From NCBI GenBank assembly GCA_029582265.1, contig CM055834.1, forward strand, positions 4,030,001 to 4,094,000: 64,000 nt of DNA, written 5' to 3'. The notes under the pieces are model-generated. The model did no database searches, was not told where the DNA came from, and saw nothing but the letters and a program-made list of their open reading frames with translations. Made by a program: the position numbers and the translations under genes. Shown piece by piece: positions 1-9,840 of this stretch (position 1 is its first letter; each line of letters opens with the position of its first letter). The stretch is from Zoroaster sp. YZ-2022. Its lineage: Eukaryota; Echinodermata; Asteroidea; Forcipulatida; Zoroasteridae.

Positions 1-69
1 AAATTTACCTTTTTTTAGACAATAAATCTGAAATGACAATTCAAATTGACTGTACCCATGAATATCGTT

Positions 70-114
70 TATCAGCTTGCATAGTGCACAAAATGTGCAC
101 TATGCAAGCTGATA
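70..114. repeat. Perfect 21-bp inverted repeat (hairpin)
   Basis: Bases 70-90 are the exact reverse complement of 94-114, separated by the three-base loop AAA. The arm begins TATCAGCTTGC and ends TAGTGCACA. It lies in an MCEE intron, 111 bases past the donor of the exon at 225-280 in transcript direction. No direct repeat was seen around it, so its origin is unknown. Confidence 0.85.
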
Positions 115-224
115 ATGGCATTTTGTTAGATTTTGTCAAGTTTGCAATTGGCAATAATTGCAATCCAAATAATTAGCATGTTACTAAATTAGAATCCAGC
201 TGATATATGGCTGCTTGTACTTAC

Positions 225-2449
225 TTGTGGTTCACTGACTTGGGCTTGGAAGACATTCTTGTAAAGTTTAATTGCTTCTTCTAAATGAAAACAACAAATC
301 AGATAAGTGTGTGAAGACAAAATTGATTCAAGTTACCACTTCCGATGCATTCTGGGAATCCGATGGAAACCATTACATCTTAACCCTAACCCTGCCAGAC
401 ACAGCACAGTGCATCAGGTGGAAAAGTCTGGTGAACTTTGATGCAAAATGCAACCACTAACTGCTGTGAACTTTGTAGCAATACTGATGGAAATTGAGGT
501 CAAACCAGCTAAGTGCTGGGGAATTGGGCAAACCACTTTGGGTCCCTGGTCTGAAGGGTATGTCTCAGGTTTCACTCTACTTTCATAGTGCAGAGAAATC
601 AAGAAGAAAAAGTTTGAAAAAGAAACAAGAAAAAGTTTGAAAAAGAAACAAGAAAAAAGAAATCAAGAAGAAAAAGTTTGAAAAAGAAACAAAAATGTAA
701 ATAAGAGGAACAAAAGAAAGAAGAAAATAAAGAAGAAAAGAAGAAAATAAAGAAGAAAAGAAGAAAATGAAGAAATCCATAAAAAAAAAAAAAATTTGAG
801 TTCAATAGCAGAAAACCCAGAAAAGAATGTAAACAAAAGGAAAACATAAAAAAGAACAGGCAGTGATGATATTTAGTTTCAAATATTCAAAGCCAAACAA
901 AACCTTCCCAGCAACTAAATTCCCAGCAACCAAGAAAACCTACTACCCTCCCAGCAACTTTTGATGCATCTACGGGTGCATATTGATGGAATTTGCAAGG
1001 TACTTGTACCACCACTGATATACACTATACACCCTTGACTGCCACACGCAGCAAAACGCACAGCTGCACTTTGCTGCACTCTGCAGCCAAGTCACTTTGA
1101 CAAACGATGCAATCTGATGCATCTGGCAGGGTTTCTAGCCAAAATACCCTGGAGGGTTAGGGTTAATGCAAAAAAACAATTTGTTGGCCTCATTTTTTGG
1201 AGTTTTCTTGCCTAATTTAGAAATTACAACATAAATAGTGACTACAATGCAAACATTCGGGCAAAATAATCAATAATCATGTTTTTGGTAAAAAACTAGT
1301 GTTCATAACGCCATGTAGAGGTGATCTATGTGATGTCACATTGATGCTTGTACTTATGACAAAATATACATGTGCCAAGTTTGAAGCCCAACGGATGAAA
1401 TTTTAAGGAAAATACTTTTTCTACTACAAATTTGACACAAAGTTTGAATATTAAAGAAAATAAGGAGGAATGTAAATCTCAGTCCCCTAGGCCTGTGAAC
1501 AGTAATGATAGGGCCAAGCCAAGATGCATGCAATACTCATAATAAAGATATTGCCCAGGTTTGGCTCAAGAGACCCAAAAAATTGAATATAAGAAGCGAA
1601 AAAAAATTGAAAGATAATATCTTATTAACCCTCCTGTAGGTTTAACACTCAAAGACACTCAAAATTTGTATGTCTCTCTTAACCCATTGACTTTGTGCAG
1701 TGCACTCAAATACATGCAAGCACGTGGTTGTAACAGGAGGTCAAACCCAAAGACACTCAAAATTTGTATGTAACTCCCAACCCATTGACTTTGTGCAGTG
1801 CACAAAGGTCAAACCAAAACCACTGACAGTACATACACAGCTCTGTGTGACTCTGGTTTGACCTACCAATTGGCAATGCAACCAAAAATACTCAAGTGAG
1901 TGTCTGTGGGTGCCGTGCTAACTGGGCCAAATTTCAGCCTGGGCATAGGAGGGTTAAATGAAAAAAACCAAACAAATTATGAAATTCAGATGATCAGAAA
2001 CTGTATAAAAGTGATATTTAAACCGTGCCTGATTCTGATTGACAGCCGTGCTGGCCAATCAGAAGACTGCATACGCCCTCGTGCAAGCTGAGGATTAAAC
2101 ACTGTGCGCCTGCATTTTATTAATTTGAGTTTTTATTTTACTGGTGCTCATCCTTGACCCCAGAAAAATAGCAATTCAACATTTAAATCTATTTTTTACA
2201 TCAAATCGGCCCAAACACAGCTGATATATCTTTAAACTCAAGCAATTCTTTCTTGGAATAATGTCATCAATAAAATTAACTGTTATTCTTGTATCCCCTA
2301 CACTGACTAGTGTAGACTGCCAGACAGTTTGTAATTATTTAACAGTCATGAATATACTTACGTAGGTTCGGTACAGCTATTGCAACATGGTTTAATCGTC
2401 CAAGGTTCCAAAGGTTACCTGAATAGTATGGTCTTGATAATGAAACACT
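225..2449 (-). CDS. MCEE: Methylmalonyl-CoA epimerase, two internal exons (partial gene)
   Basis: Mitochondrial methylmalonyl-CoA epimerase interconverts the D and L forms of methylmalonyl-CoA in propionate breakdown. Two exons are visible. Exon 2362-2449 (88 bp) encodes SVSLSRPYYSGNLWNLG and then RLNHVAIAVPNL, the hallmark start of the vicinal-oxygen-chelate fold; the His in LNHVAIAVP is a known metal ligand of the family. It lies between an AG acceptor and a CTAC|GTAAGT donor and ends one base into a codon. Exon 225-280 (56 bp) starts with the two bases that complete this codon and encodes QEAIKLYKNVFQAQVSEPQ before a GTAAGT donor. Phase and order match the vertebrate protein. The 2.1 kb intron between them holds two MITEs. 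The first exon (start codon, transit peptide) was not found, and the remaining 3' exons lie beyond base 1. Confidence 0.88.
380..1166. mobile_element. TTAA-flanked MITE with TTAACCCTAACCCT ends
   Basis: The element begins TTAACCCTAACCCTGCC and ends with the exact inverse of the first 14 bases, so TTAA sits at both borders. Inside the ends a second inverted pair (CCTGCCAGA near 391, TCTGGCAGG near 1127) supports one unit of about 787 bp. It has no convincing ORF. TTAA duplications are known for piggyBac and Kolobok transposons; assignment to either is inference. It lies in the MCEE intron. Confidence 0.7.
596..850. repeat. Purine-rich low-complexity tract
   Basis: About 250 bases are almost pure A/G on the plus strand, built from imperfect copies of AGTTTGAAAAAGAAACAAGA and of AAGAAGAAAAT. 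The tract lies inside the TTAA-flanked element at 380-1166. The minus-strand reading frames rich in Phe and Leu across it are artefacts of this composition. Confidence 0.85.
1625..1957 (+). mobile_element. TTAA-flanked MITE, family A, copy 1
   Basis: This copy is bounded by TTAACCCTCCT at the left and AGGAGGGTTAA at the right. Family A has six copies in this window (here and at 6738, 19358, 23776, 27675 and 39044). Shared interior landmarks are CACTCAAAATTTGTATG, CCCATTGACTTTGTGCAGTG and the right-end block GGGCCAAATTTCAGCCTGGG. Most copies carry an internal duplication of the first two blocks. No coding capacity is seen. It lies in the MCEE intron. Confidence 0.85.
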
Positions 2450-4660
2450 CTATAGAAACAAAAAGGAAATATAATCAAACTAGTTCAAGAAGAATATTTT
2501 GAATGTCCATTTAAAAACAATTTACATTTGAGTTTGTGCATGAACATGTGCTTATTTTGATGAAAGCTTGTACAAATTAGACAATCTGAATAGTCAACCA
2601 ATATACATTAATAGTAATCCGTGTTTCCAAAATATTTTCCCTTTATATGACTTTCGGTCATTGGGCTGGTGGTCTTCATCAAGACTAAATATCATAATTT
2701 GCTTCTCTCCACAAGGAGTATACATGGCAAGATGTGATTGCATGGGAAGACATCACTGCATCATGGCCTAATGACCAGGAACACACCTCCGATCTCATCA
2801 CCAACTTCTTTTACCCACATAATCTTCAGATGACCAAACCTGCTGCAATGCATAATATTAGAACACTTCACGCAATGTCGGACACACAGGCCTGAGCAAA
2901 GACTGGATTACCCTATTTCAAACTAAGAAAAAAAGTACCATACATAGTTTAGGTTAACGCAGATGCAACTTACAAACAAGGGACCATTACTCATTAGAAG
3001 ATGGAACGCTAACGTATGCATATATATACTAATGTCACATGTATTGTGTTCTGCTACAAACTAGTACGAGCGATGTGACATTCGTATATACACACACGTC
3101 TTCTAAAACATTCTAAATACATGTTGTATGTCTACACATTGCTATGCATACACAAAATAATGCATTCAATTTGCTTGGCATTGGCCAACAAGCTATGCCT
3201 TATATGTAGGTCAGACCGGAGGTGATCGGACTTTGTAAAACAAACTTGGAAAGAATGTTGAACCCAACCCCCACTAAAGCTGTGCCGGGTATCCGGGTAC
3301 CCAGACACCCGACCGAACCTGTCATTACCCGGTTCCATTTTTCGGTTCCAATTACCCGTAGCCTAAATAGTAAATGACTTTTGAAAATTTTGACTGAACA
3401 TCTCCGATTTTTTGTTACCATTTGTTGTGTGGGAAATGGGGATACTCGAGATACTCGAGATACTCGAGATACTCGAGATACTCGAGATACTCGAGATACT
3501 CGAGATACCCCAACGAAGATTTACAATTTCAGGTATCCGGTTCCCGAAATAACCGAAAATGCACAGCCAATTGTGCACAATTTCTATGCATGTGTTTTTA
3601 GCAGACGACAAAATGGCCAACATCTCACTGGATGTACATAGTTACACCTTCCTCCATGGTTACATTCATTGCTCAAAAGCTCCCAAAATATCATTTCCAA
3701 TCCTCACTTAACTAGCCTATAACCATAAAGAAAGGACCACGGATTTCTCTATGCTATAAACTATAAGTTAAATAACGCATAGGTCCTTTCTCTATGAGTA
3801 TGAATAACGTTACTAACATTGTAACACTACAGTACAGTTAGGCCCTACTTTGATACTAACGACAACTGTTGTAGGCCTATCTGTGATATTTCAATAGAAA
3901 GTGGTGGTGGTATTTTAGGGCCTATAAGTATATTCTTTCCACAGTTTTTTTAATTGAAGGATGTTTGTGGAACATAGGTATATATATTAATTCTGGATAG
4001 TTACATATTCTTACAGAGCACCGCAGGGTCTGTCGTATTCCAATCCTGACCCAAGCAGCCATGATGTTGTTGTTTATGATATGTCCATGCCTGATACCTC
4101 GTCTACATTAATTTAATACAATACAGAGCTTGCTTGACACCAAGTACACATAGGTACCAGTCTAACACTTCTCAAACGCACTGCAAAAATTGTGCTTTTC
4201 TCATAGAGGGCGCTATGTTGTATGCGTATGTGTGAAGAGGTTGCTACGCCTACGTGAGGTTCGTGCGCGACACTTCAGTTGTTGGGGCGGACGTGTACGG
4301 ATATAAAGCTGAGGGCGGGGCCTTGTTTCATTTCATTTATTATTTCACAGGGTTCGAAAAAAAAAACCAGTTACAAAACGAAACAAACATTAAAAATGCA
4401 AACATGCTCAAATGATACAATGATTACACAAGACACAATTATACAAAATAAAACCAGCTGACAGTACCCTCCTGTAGGATAACCAAAATGCGAACTGGAT
4501 CACAATTGAAGTGGATCTCCGAGTACTGCCAGCAAACCAAACAAACAATAAAATAAAAAATTATGCAAATTAAACATAAAAGCTAAGTCTATAAAAATTT
4601 GTTTGAAAGCGTTTAACATATAAATTTGTCATTATTTTGGCAAATTATTTTTCACCAATT
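2450..4660. other. Stretch without recognised genes
   Basis: This region is upstream of the first visible MCEE exon and should contain or precede MCEE exon 1. I could not find a convincing start codon with a phase-0 donor. It contains the CTCGAG-type minisatellite at 3440-3507. A short segment at 3597-3625 (TTTAGCAGACGACAAAAT) recurs at 27149-27166. Nothing else could be assigned. Confidence 0.5.
3290..3565. repeat. Dispersed repeat with a 9-bp minisatellite core
   Basis: Seven tandem copies of GATACTCGA occupy 3440-3507. The flanks include GGTATCCGGTTCCCGAAATAA and TTACCCGGTTCCATTTTTCG, which recur in diverged, inverted form at about 43890-43925 and 44340-44390. That second copy lacks the minisatellite, so the tandem array probably expanded inside this copy of a dispersed repeat. 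Confidence 0.65.
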
Positions 4661-4661
4661 G

Positions 4662-4862
4662 GAGGATTATGGAGGATTGAGAAGGGTCGTGCATTTGATA
4701 GTGGAGGATTATGAAGGATTGAGGCAGTGAGCTTCATGCATAAACTCAAGTTGGAGGATTATGAAGGATTGAGGCAGTGAGTTTCATGCACAAACACATT
4801 TCGGAGGATTATGAAGGATTGAGGAAGGTACCTGGTAATTAAGGCTAGGGAGTTAGGGTTAA
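4662..4862. repeat. 50-bp tandem repeat ending in a TAGGGAGTTAGGGTTAA terminus
   Basis: GGAGGATTATGAAGGATTGAGG starts at 4703, 4753 and 4803, a 50-bp period, with a partial unit near 4662. The block ends with TAGGGAGTTAGGGTTAA. The same terminus appears inverted or direct at 14034-14113 and 47829-48149, where GGAGGATT words also occur. This is probably the remnant of one TTAA-flanked family whose left end is not recognisable. Confidence 0.6.
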
Positions 4863-4902
4863 AGCATTTATGAAAGGTATATAACCAAAAATAATCTGAT
4901 CC

Positions 4903-5628
4903 TTAACCCTTTCCTTACCATAGGCGACTAATAGTCGACCAAGCTTTCACACAAAAAAGCACTCAAGCCTGAGCACAAAGGCCATTTGTTACAAAGCTGT
5001 AGTTTTGTCCATGTTCACCCTCCATACCCAAGCTTACAATGGTTGGAAAGAGCAAGATCGGATCTTTCCATTGATGGTGAAATAAAATAAGGTTGCTGTA
5101 CTAATAGCAGCAATTGAGCTGTATACTCCCCAGGGAGCTGAGATGGTTTCAGGAATGATTTATGAGCCTTGTGAGCCTTATGAGCAGGGAAAATAATACA
5201 CTGCGCTTTGTATCCCTAGGAAAAGGCGCATTATAAATGCAAGTTATTATTATTATTATTATGCAATCCCTTCAAATTGTAGTGTAAAGATCCGAAATGC
5301 CAAACACCTACGGAGCGCCATATGTGTTTGTGTACAAAAAAGTGTTTGAGTTTACAGATCACACTGAGAAAGACCGAGAACTTGGACATTTATTGACCGA
5401 TCTTAATGTTTTTTGGATTTTATGAAAGGGAATTCAATAAGTAAGATATTTTTTATTATTTATTTTGCTGTAAAACGATATCTTCAAGGTGATAATAGAG
5501 TTTGTAAAATTGGCCTTTGAACACAAGCTTTCTGTTGTGTAAGAATGTGTGCTTCACACTTGAGTGGTCAAACAATGCGGTCACCAGCGGTTGTTTATGT
5601 CAAAACAATTCGGTACTGAGAGGGTTAA
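4903..5628 (+). mobile_element. TTAA-flanked MITE, family F, carrying a SINE insertion
   Basis: The left end is TTAACCCTTTCCTTACC and the right end GGTACTGAGAGGGTTAA. A second, inverted copy lies at 60935-61502. Alignment by eye shows the two colinear except for a block at about 5098-5256 present only here: the 3' part of the tRNA-Leu-type SINE ending in (ATT)n. The copy at 61 kb is therefore the empty site for that insertion. No ORF of note. Confidence 0.8.
5098..5256 (+). mobile_element. 5'-truncated tRNA-Leu-type SINE
   Basis: It contains GCAGCAATTGAGCTGTATAC, the TCCCCAGGGAGCTGAGATGG block and an ATT-repeat tail, all shared with the full-length SINE copies at 18160, 57662 and 61777. The tRNA head is missing. 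The insertion point is defined by comparison with the uninterrupted family F copy near 61300, to within a few bases because of the ATT repeats. Confidence 0.85.
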
Positions 5629-5869
5629 CATCAGGTAAACTATCCCATATTCTAGGAAACCTAATAAATAGCGAATGATGAAAAGCATTTGTTCTCGAAC
5701 TCTGATGATAAAATTTGACAGTGTCAGTATGTCTAGTATTAATTTTAATATATTGCTTATGTTGACGTCAAAACTATTATACAAACATTTTATTGAAAGA
5801 AAGTGAAGTCTAATCATTAATAATGGCAATCCTAATTGAGCACACCTAGTGAAATAGTCAATTTCATTT

Positions 5870-6715
5870 CAAGTCAGGATTCAAACTAGCTCTTCTTGGA
5901 AATCCGAGGCAAGAGCAGGCGAAATGTCTCTGAACTTGTGTCTTGTTGGAACACCAAACAGGGGATCGGGGGGATCGGGAGCATACGGGTTTACAAAGTG
6001 AACAGTAAAGTTTAACAATGAAATCAAATAATTTAGTTGTTTTTGATACGGATATGCTGGATTTTAAGTGTGTCAGAAGCGTCATTCAAACTTTGCACAG
6101 ACAAATGTAGAGAATTTGAAACAGGATCAATATTAAAGTCACCTAAAATAGCAATACCCAAGTAAACACTTTGATAATCTTCAAAATATTGAGAACCATG
6201 GATTTGGAGGCCTGTAATAAACAACCTAGAAGAATGGTACCATGGTAACACCAAATTTCAACCCAAATTAGTTCAATATCAGAATGATCAAACTTATGAA
6301 TAATTATGTACAGGTGATTAGACACTGCAATGAACACTCCATCACCATGGCTCCAATCTTATCTAAAAAATACAATAATTTGAATTTGGAATCAGGAAGT
6401 TCACCATCATAAACTGTACTATCCAGCCAGGATCATTCTGTAACAAATGCTATGTCGTAGCTGTTCACCAAAAGTTCAGATTTAAAAGAGACAAGTTATA
6501 TTTACGATGCTTCTGGCGTTGAAGAGAACACAGTTAATGCTTGAAGAATATGCTGGTCTTGACATGGTGAAGAATTCTCTGCCGCATCTGCAGATCGGAG
6601 CAGGTTACCCCTATCATCTGGACCTGAATTGGGATGAACATCTCCACCAAGTTCTATTTGGAAGGTAGCAAAACCGGTCATTAACCAGCGGTAAAGACCG
6701 CGCGACAAACTATTA
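5870..6715 (-). pseudogene. LINE endonuclease fragment (CR1/jockey-like)
   Basis: Minus-strand frames encode GGDVHPNSGPDD, resembling the N-terminal G-D-V-x-x-N-P-G-P signature that precedes the endonuclease of CR1/jockey-type LINEs. They continue with FIAVSNHLYIIIHKFD, DIELIWVEIW and LGDFNID, the last being the GDFN motif of apurinic-like endonucleases. The frame changes several times between these blocks, so the copy is dead. No reverse transcriptase continues directly from it. Confidence 0.7.
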
Positions 6716-6737
6716 TTTCCTTATTATATTCTACATT

Positions 6738-7077
6738 TTAAAACCCTCCTACAGGTTAACAATCAAAGACACTCAAAATTTGTATGTCACTCCCAACCCA
6801 TTGACTTTGTGCAGTGCACTCAAATAAATGCAAGGACATGTGGCTCTGGTAGGAGGTCAAACCAAAACCACTCGACTGTAACTTAGGCAGTACATACACA
6901 GCTCTATGTGACTCTGCATATAACTTGTAAGACATACACAAGTGTGTTTGACTTTGCCACTATCTCCAGCACTCTTACACACATGTGTGAACAATTGGCA
7001 ATGCAACCAAAAATACTCAAGCGACATGGGTGCGGTGCTTACTGGGCCAAATTTCAGCCTGGGCATAGGAGAGTTAA
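6738..7077 (+). mobile_element. TTAA-flanked MITE, family A, copy 2
   Basis: It has the same landmarks as copy 1, ending GGCATAGGAGAGTTAA. The left end reads TTAAAACCCTCC, with two extra A bases. It includes a central block (CACACTTGTGTATG type, ACACATGTGTGAACAATTGG) that copies 1 and 3-5 lack but the inverted copy at 39044 has, so two subfamilies exist. Confidence 0.85.
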
Positions 7078-7782
7078 ATTAAATATCACTAGCAAAATTG
7101 ATTGTCTTAAATACAGAATTAGCTGTTGCAAACTGCTTACTAACTCAGGACATGTAGTATAAATGCAAAGGCAAAATGACAATTTTTTGTATAATTGTCT
7201 CTTTTTTGTATAATTTTTGTATAATTGTCTTTTATTACTGCTGTCTACCACTCAGTAAGTATATCTATCCACGTTACGATGTAGGGACGAACTCCCAGAT
7301 CTATGGTTTGTTGATGAGTATGTTGTGATCAACACAGAAATCTGTTATTACGACTTTGCTAATGTTTCCCCGGTTATCAGCATTTCTATGAAGGGTATCT
7401 AATAGTTTCACTAAATAGTGAGTTGTGATGGCTACTCCTTCACGGTTGCCATACTGGTTTGGGTCAATCTTGCATTTAATGTCTTGCAATAACCAATTCG
7501 CGACGAATCCTATACTTCTTAATCTGTCCCAGGTAGCTGGTTTGGTTTTAGGGATTGGAACTACAACAGTTTTTTTCCATTGATGTGGAACTACTCCTTT
7601 ACAATATGATTGATTAAGAATGTCTGTATAAGAGGGTCGCTGAGCTCACAGGCAAACTCTCGGACTATTCTTGCGGAGATGCCATCTGAGCCACAGGATT
7701 TTCCCATCTTAGTATTTGTTTAGTGCTGCGTAGACTTGGTAGTTCTGCACAGTTAGATTTGGATTAGGGTCTGGACTGTATG

Positions 7783-8546
7783 CATTGGCGGATCCAGGGG
7801 GGGGGGGGGGGCTAAGGGGCAGGCACGTGCATACATAGGTCCCAAAGGGTGCTTGAGCCCCTGCCCTTTTTGCCTAGTATAAAAAGTGCCCTTTTTAGCC
7901 CAAGGTTTTTTTTTGTTTTTTTTTTGAATGAATTATTAAGTTCCTGTTGCGCATAGACTGCCCTGCCTAGTTGAAAGATGTCAGGATAGAATAAAATTTG
8001 AATAAATATTAGGTCAGCAGAGATGCCCCTTACTAATACTATTCCTGTGCACGGGCCTGCATGTGCCCCTCCGCGAAACTAGATTTCACGCATAGCCGCG
8101 CGCGCCTATACGTCTTTGATAGGCAGGCACACGCTGTCACTGAAACACGAAATTGACATCCCGCTCGAGACCTATGTCTTACAGTTTTTATTAATAAATA
8201 AACGCCCAAAAATTTTTTAGCTCGCGCGCTACGCGCGCTCGCATGGAATTACACTGCCCTTTTCAGACTCTGAGCCCCCTGCCCCTCTACAACCCTGTGC
8301 ACGTCCCTGCGGGGCTGTAGCCCCCCCCCCCCTAAAATCGTAAAAAAATAAAATAAAATAAATAAAATAAAAAAAGGAGAAAGAGAGAGATGGGGGAGGG
8401 GAGGGGAGAACGCACTCCCATTCCCACAGTGTGCTTTGTTTTGCTCTCCCTTTGATTATTTTATTGTAATTTTTGTAATACTGAAAAATAATTGATTTTG
8501 ATTCTCAGCCCCCCCCCCCCAAAAAAATGTTCTGGTTCCGCCCATG
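7783..8546. mobile_element. hAT-type MITE with perfect 8-bp target duplication
   Basis: The ends CATTGGCGGATCC and TTCCGCCCATG are near-inverse and fit the CAGTGGCGG-type termini of hAT elements. ACTGTATG occurs immediately outside both ends (7775-7782 and 8547-8554), an exact 8-bp duplication as expected for hAT. The interior is G- and C-homopolymer rich and has no ORF. It was inserted into the LINE remnant between its linker and RT. Confidence 0.85.
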
Positions 8547-8945
8547 ACTGTATGCTGGTAGTTGAGCAATGTCAAGTGGTTAAGGTAAAATGGTCAATGA
8601 TGCTATTTGCCACATCTTTGGGGTCGTTTGCATTGACGCCAGTTGGCGGGTTAATGGCTGTGTCTTTTTTGTTCATGTTTGTCATGATCCGGATTTGTTT
8701 GTACCATTCAGCAGTATTAGCTTTCTTGTGTTGCTGCACACGATTGATGTAGTAGTCATTCTTATTAATTTTTGTTTTATTGCACGACGTACCTTTTTGC
8801 GAACTTGCTTCCATCTTTGAGAACGGTGTTCACTGTGGAATATTTTTTGTCTTTTGTAAAATTTTAAGCACGGGTACTCACACATATAATACAGTAAAAG
8901 CAACGACGATGATGTATATAAACAGAAAGAGAGCAAAGAAAAGTT

Positions 8946-9019
8946 GTCTGATGCCAGACTCGAACCCGCGACCTCTCGAATAACGAACGAGTGCTCTACC
9001 AACTGAGCTAACCAGCCCC
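8946..9019 (-). repeat. tRNA-like sequence, Asn-type anticodon loop, probable SINE head
   Basis: On the minus strand GGGGCTGGTTAGCTCAGTTGG begins a cloverleaf with D-arm, an anticodon loop TCGTTAT (GTT) and a T-loop TTCGAGT. A T-T mismatch in the anticodon stem and a mismatch in the T-stem argue against a functional tRNA. A sister copy lies at 9241-9313, and sequence on both sides is shared, so this is probably a retroposed or SINE-associated tRNA. Confidence 0.6.
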
Positions 9020-9240
9020 TATATGTTGGTGGGCGGTCCACTTATGCCAATTATTTATTGCTCTACGGGGCCTGCCGAGTGGCCAGGGATCAAGCCCCGG
9101 TTCAGATGCAAACAACCTGGGTACGGCAGTAGCGGGGATCACACAGGCCTCAGGCCTTTACGTGGTTGTACACAGAATAAATATATAGGAAGAAACTGAC
9201 CTGAAATATTATATGAACGGGAAGCGAGCAAAGAACAGTT

Positions 9241-9313
9241 GGCTGATGCCGGACTCGAACCCGCGACCTCTCGAATACCGTACGAGTGCTCTACCAACTG
9301 AGCTAACCAGCAC
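9241..9313 (-). repeat. tRNA-like sequence, Thr-type anticodon loop, probable SINE head
   Basis: This is a close relative of the copy at 8946-9019, with anticodon loop ACGGTAT (GGT). The acceptor arms pair except at the first position. The downstream bases on the minus strand (TTGCTCGCTTCCCGTTCATATA) parallel those after the other copy, and a TTGCTCTAYGGGGCC motif follows each copy on the plus strand. The shared flanks suggest a repeat family rather than a tRNA gene cluster. Confidence 0.6.
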
Positions 9314-9840
9314 GTATGGTGGTAGATCTATTGCTCTATGGGGCCAGTACGTCTTTGGATGGTTCTTGGCAATGCTATGCCATATTTGACGCTCCATAGT
9401 AAGGCTCTCGTGGACGTAGATGTTGGACCCTTTAGATTTTATTCTTCGCCGATAGAAGGTTGAACGGGTGTTGCATTGACAAACTTGACAACGATGATGG
9501 GCCTTAAGTTCGTACATTGTTAAATTTATCAATGCGTGGTCTGTTACTATACTGCGTTACCGATCAATGGACTCGCCATTCACAGATGCTTGCTGATGGC
9601 TGTTTCATTGATCTTGTTGTCTGTTTCCTCGGGTTTCATATTCTCAGGAATGCCATGAATGATCAGACAATTACGACTAGAGTATTGGGCTTGGTCGTCC
9701 AGTTTTTGTTTAAAATTGCGGACTTCTTCCTCCAGCTCCGACATTGTCGTGTCTCGGCTCTGATGAAGCTCTAATTCTAGTGCCTTATGGATGTCCTGGC
9801 TGATGATGTCCGCTAGAGCTTCTGTGTGATGGCCAGAGTC

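Larger units (their letters stand above)
7260..9840 (-). pseudogene. Composite LINE remnant: ORF1-like part, linker and reverse transcriptase
   Basis: Read on the minus strand, three LINE pieces appear in the expected order. Near 9570-9760 is an ORF1-type segment with ELEEEVRNFKQKLDDQ followed by YSSRNCLIIHGIPE, the coiled coil and RRM start typical of LINE nucleic-acid-binding proteins. More ORF1-like sequence (GSNIYVHESLTMERQIW) lies near 9370-9430. Near 8560-8810 is AEWYKQIRIMTN and DPKDVANSIIDHF, the segment before the RT. Near 7300-7700 is RT sequence: VREFACELSDPLIQ, PHQWKKTVVVPIPKTKP and IDPNQYGNREG. A hAT-type MITE (7783-8546) and tRNA-like insertions (about 8830-9340) separate the pieces. 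Frameshifts and stops show it is inactive. Confidence 0.7.

Noticed and set aside
599..847. Minus-strand Phe/Leu-rich open frames
   Set aside because: They are produced by the purine-rich simple sequence on the plus strand and have no splice sites, start context or family resemblance.
8682..9041. Protein with the WLAQLVEHSFVIREVAGSS motif
   Set aside because: This is the familiar spurious translation of a tRNA-like sequence, not a protein.
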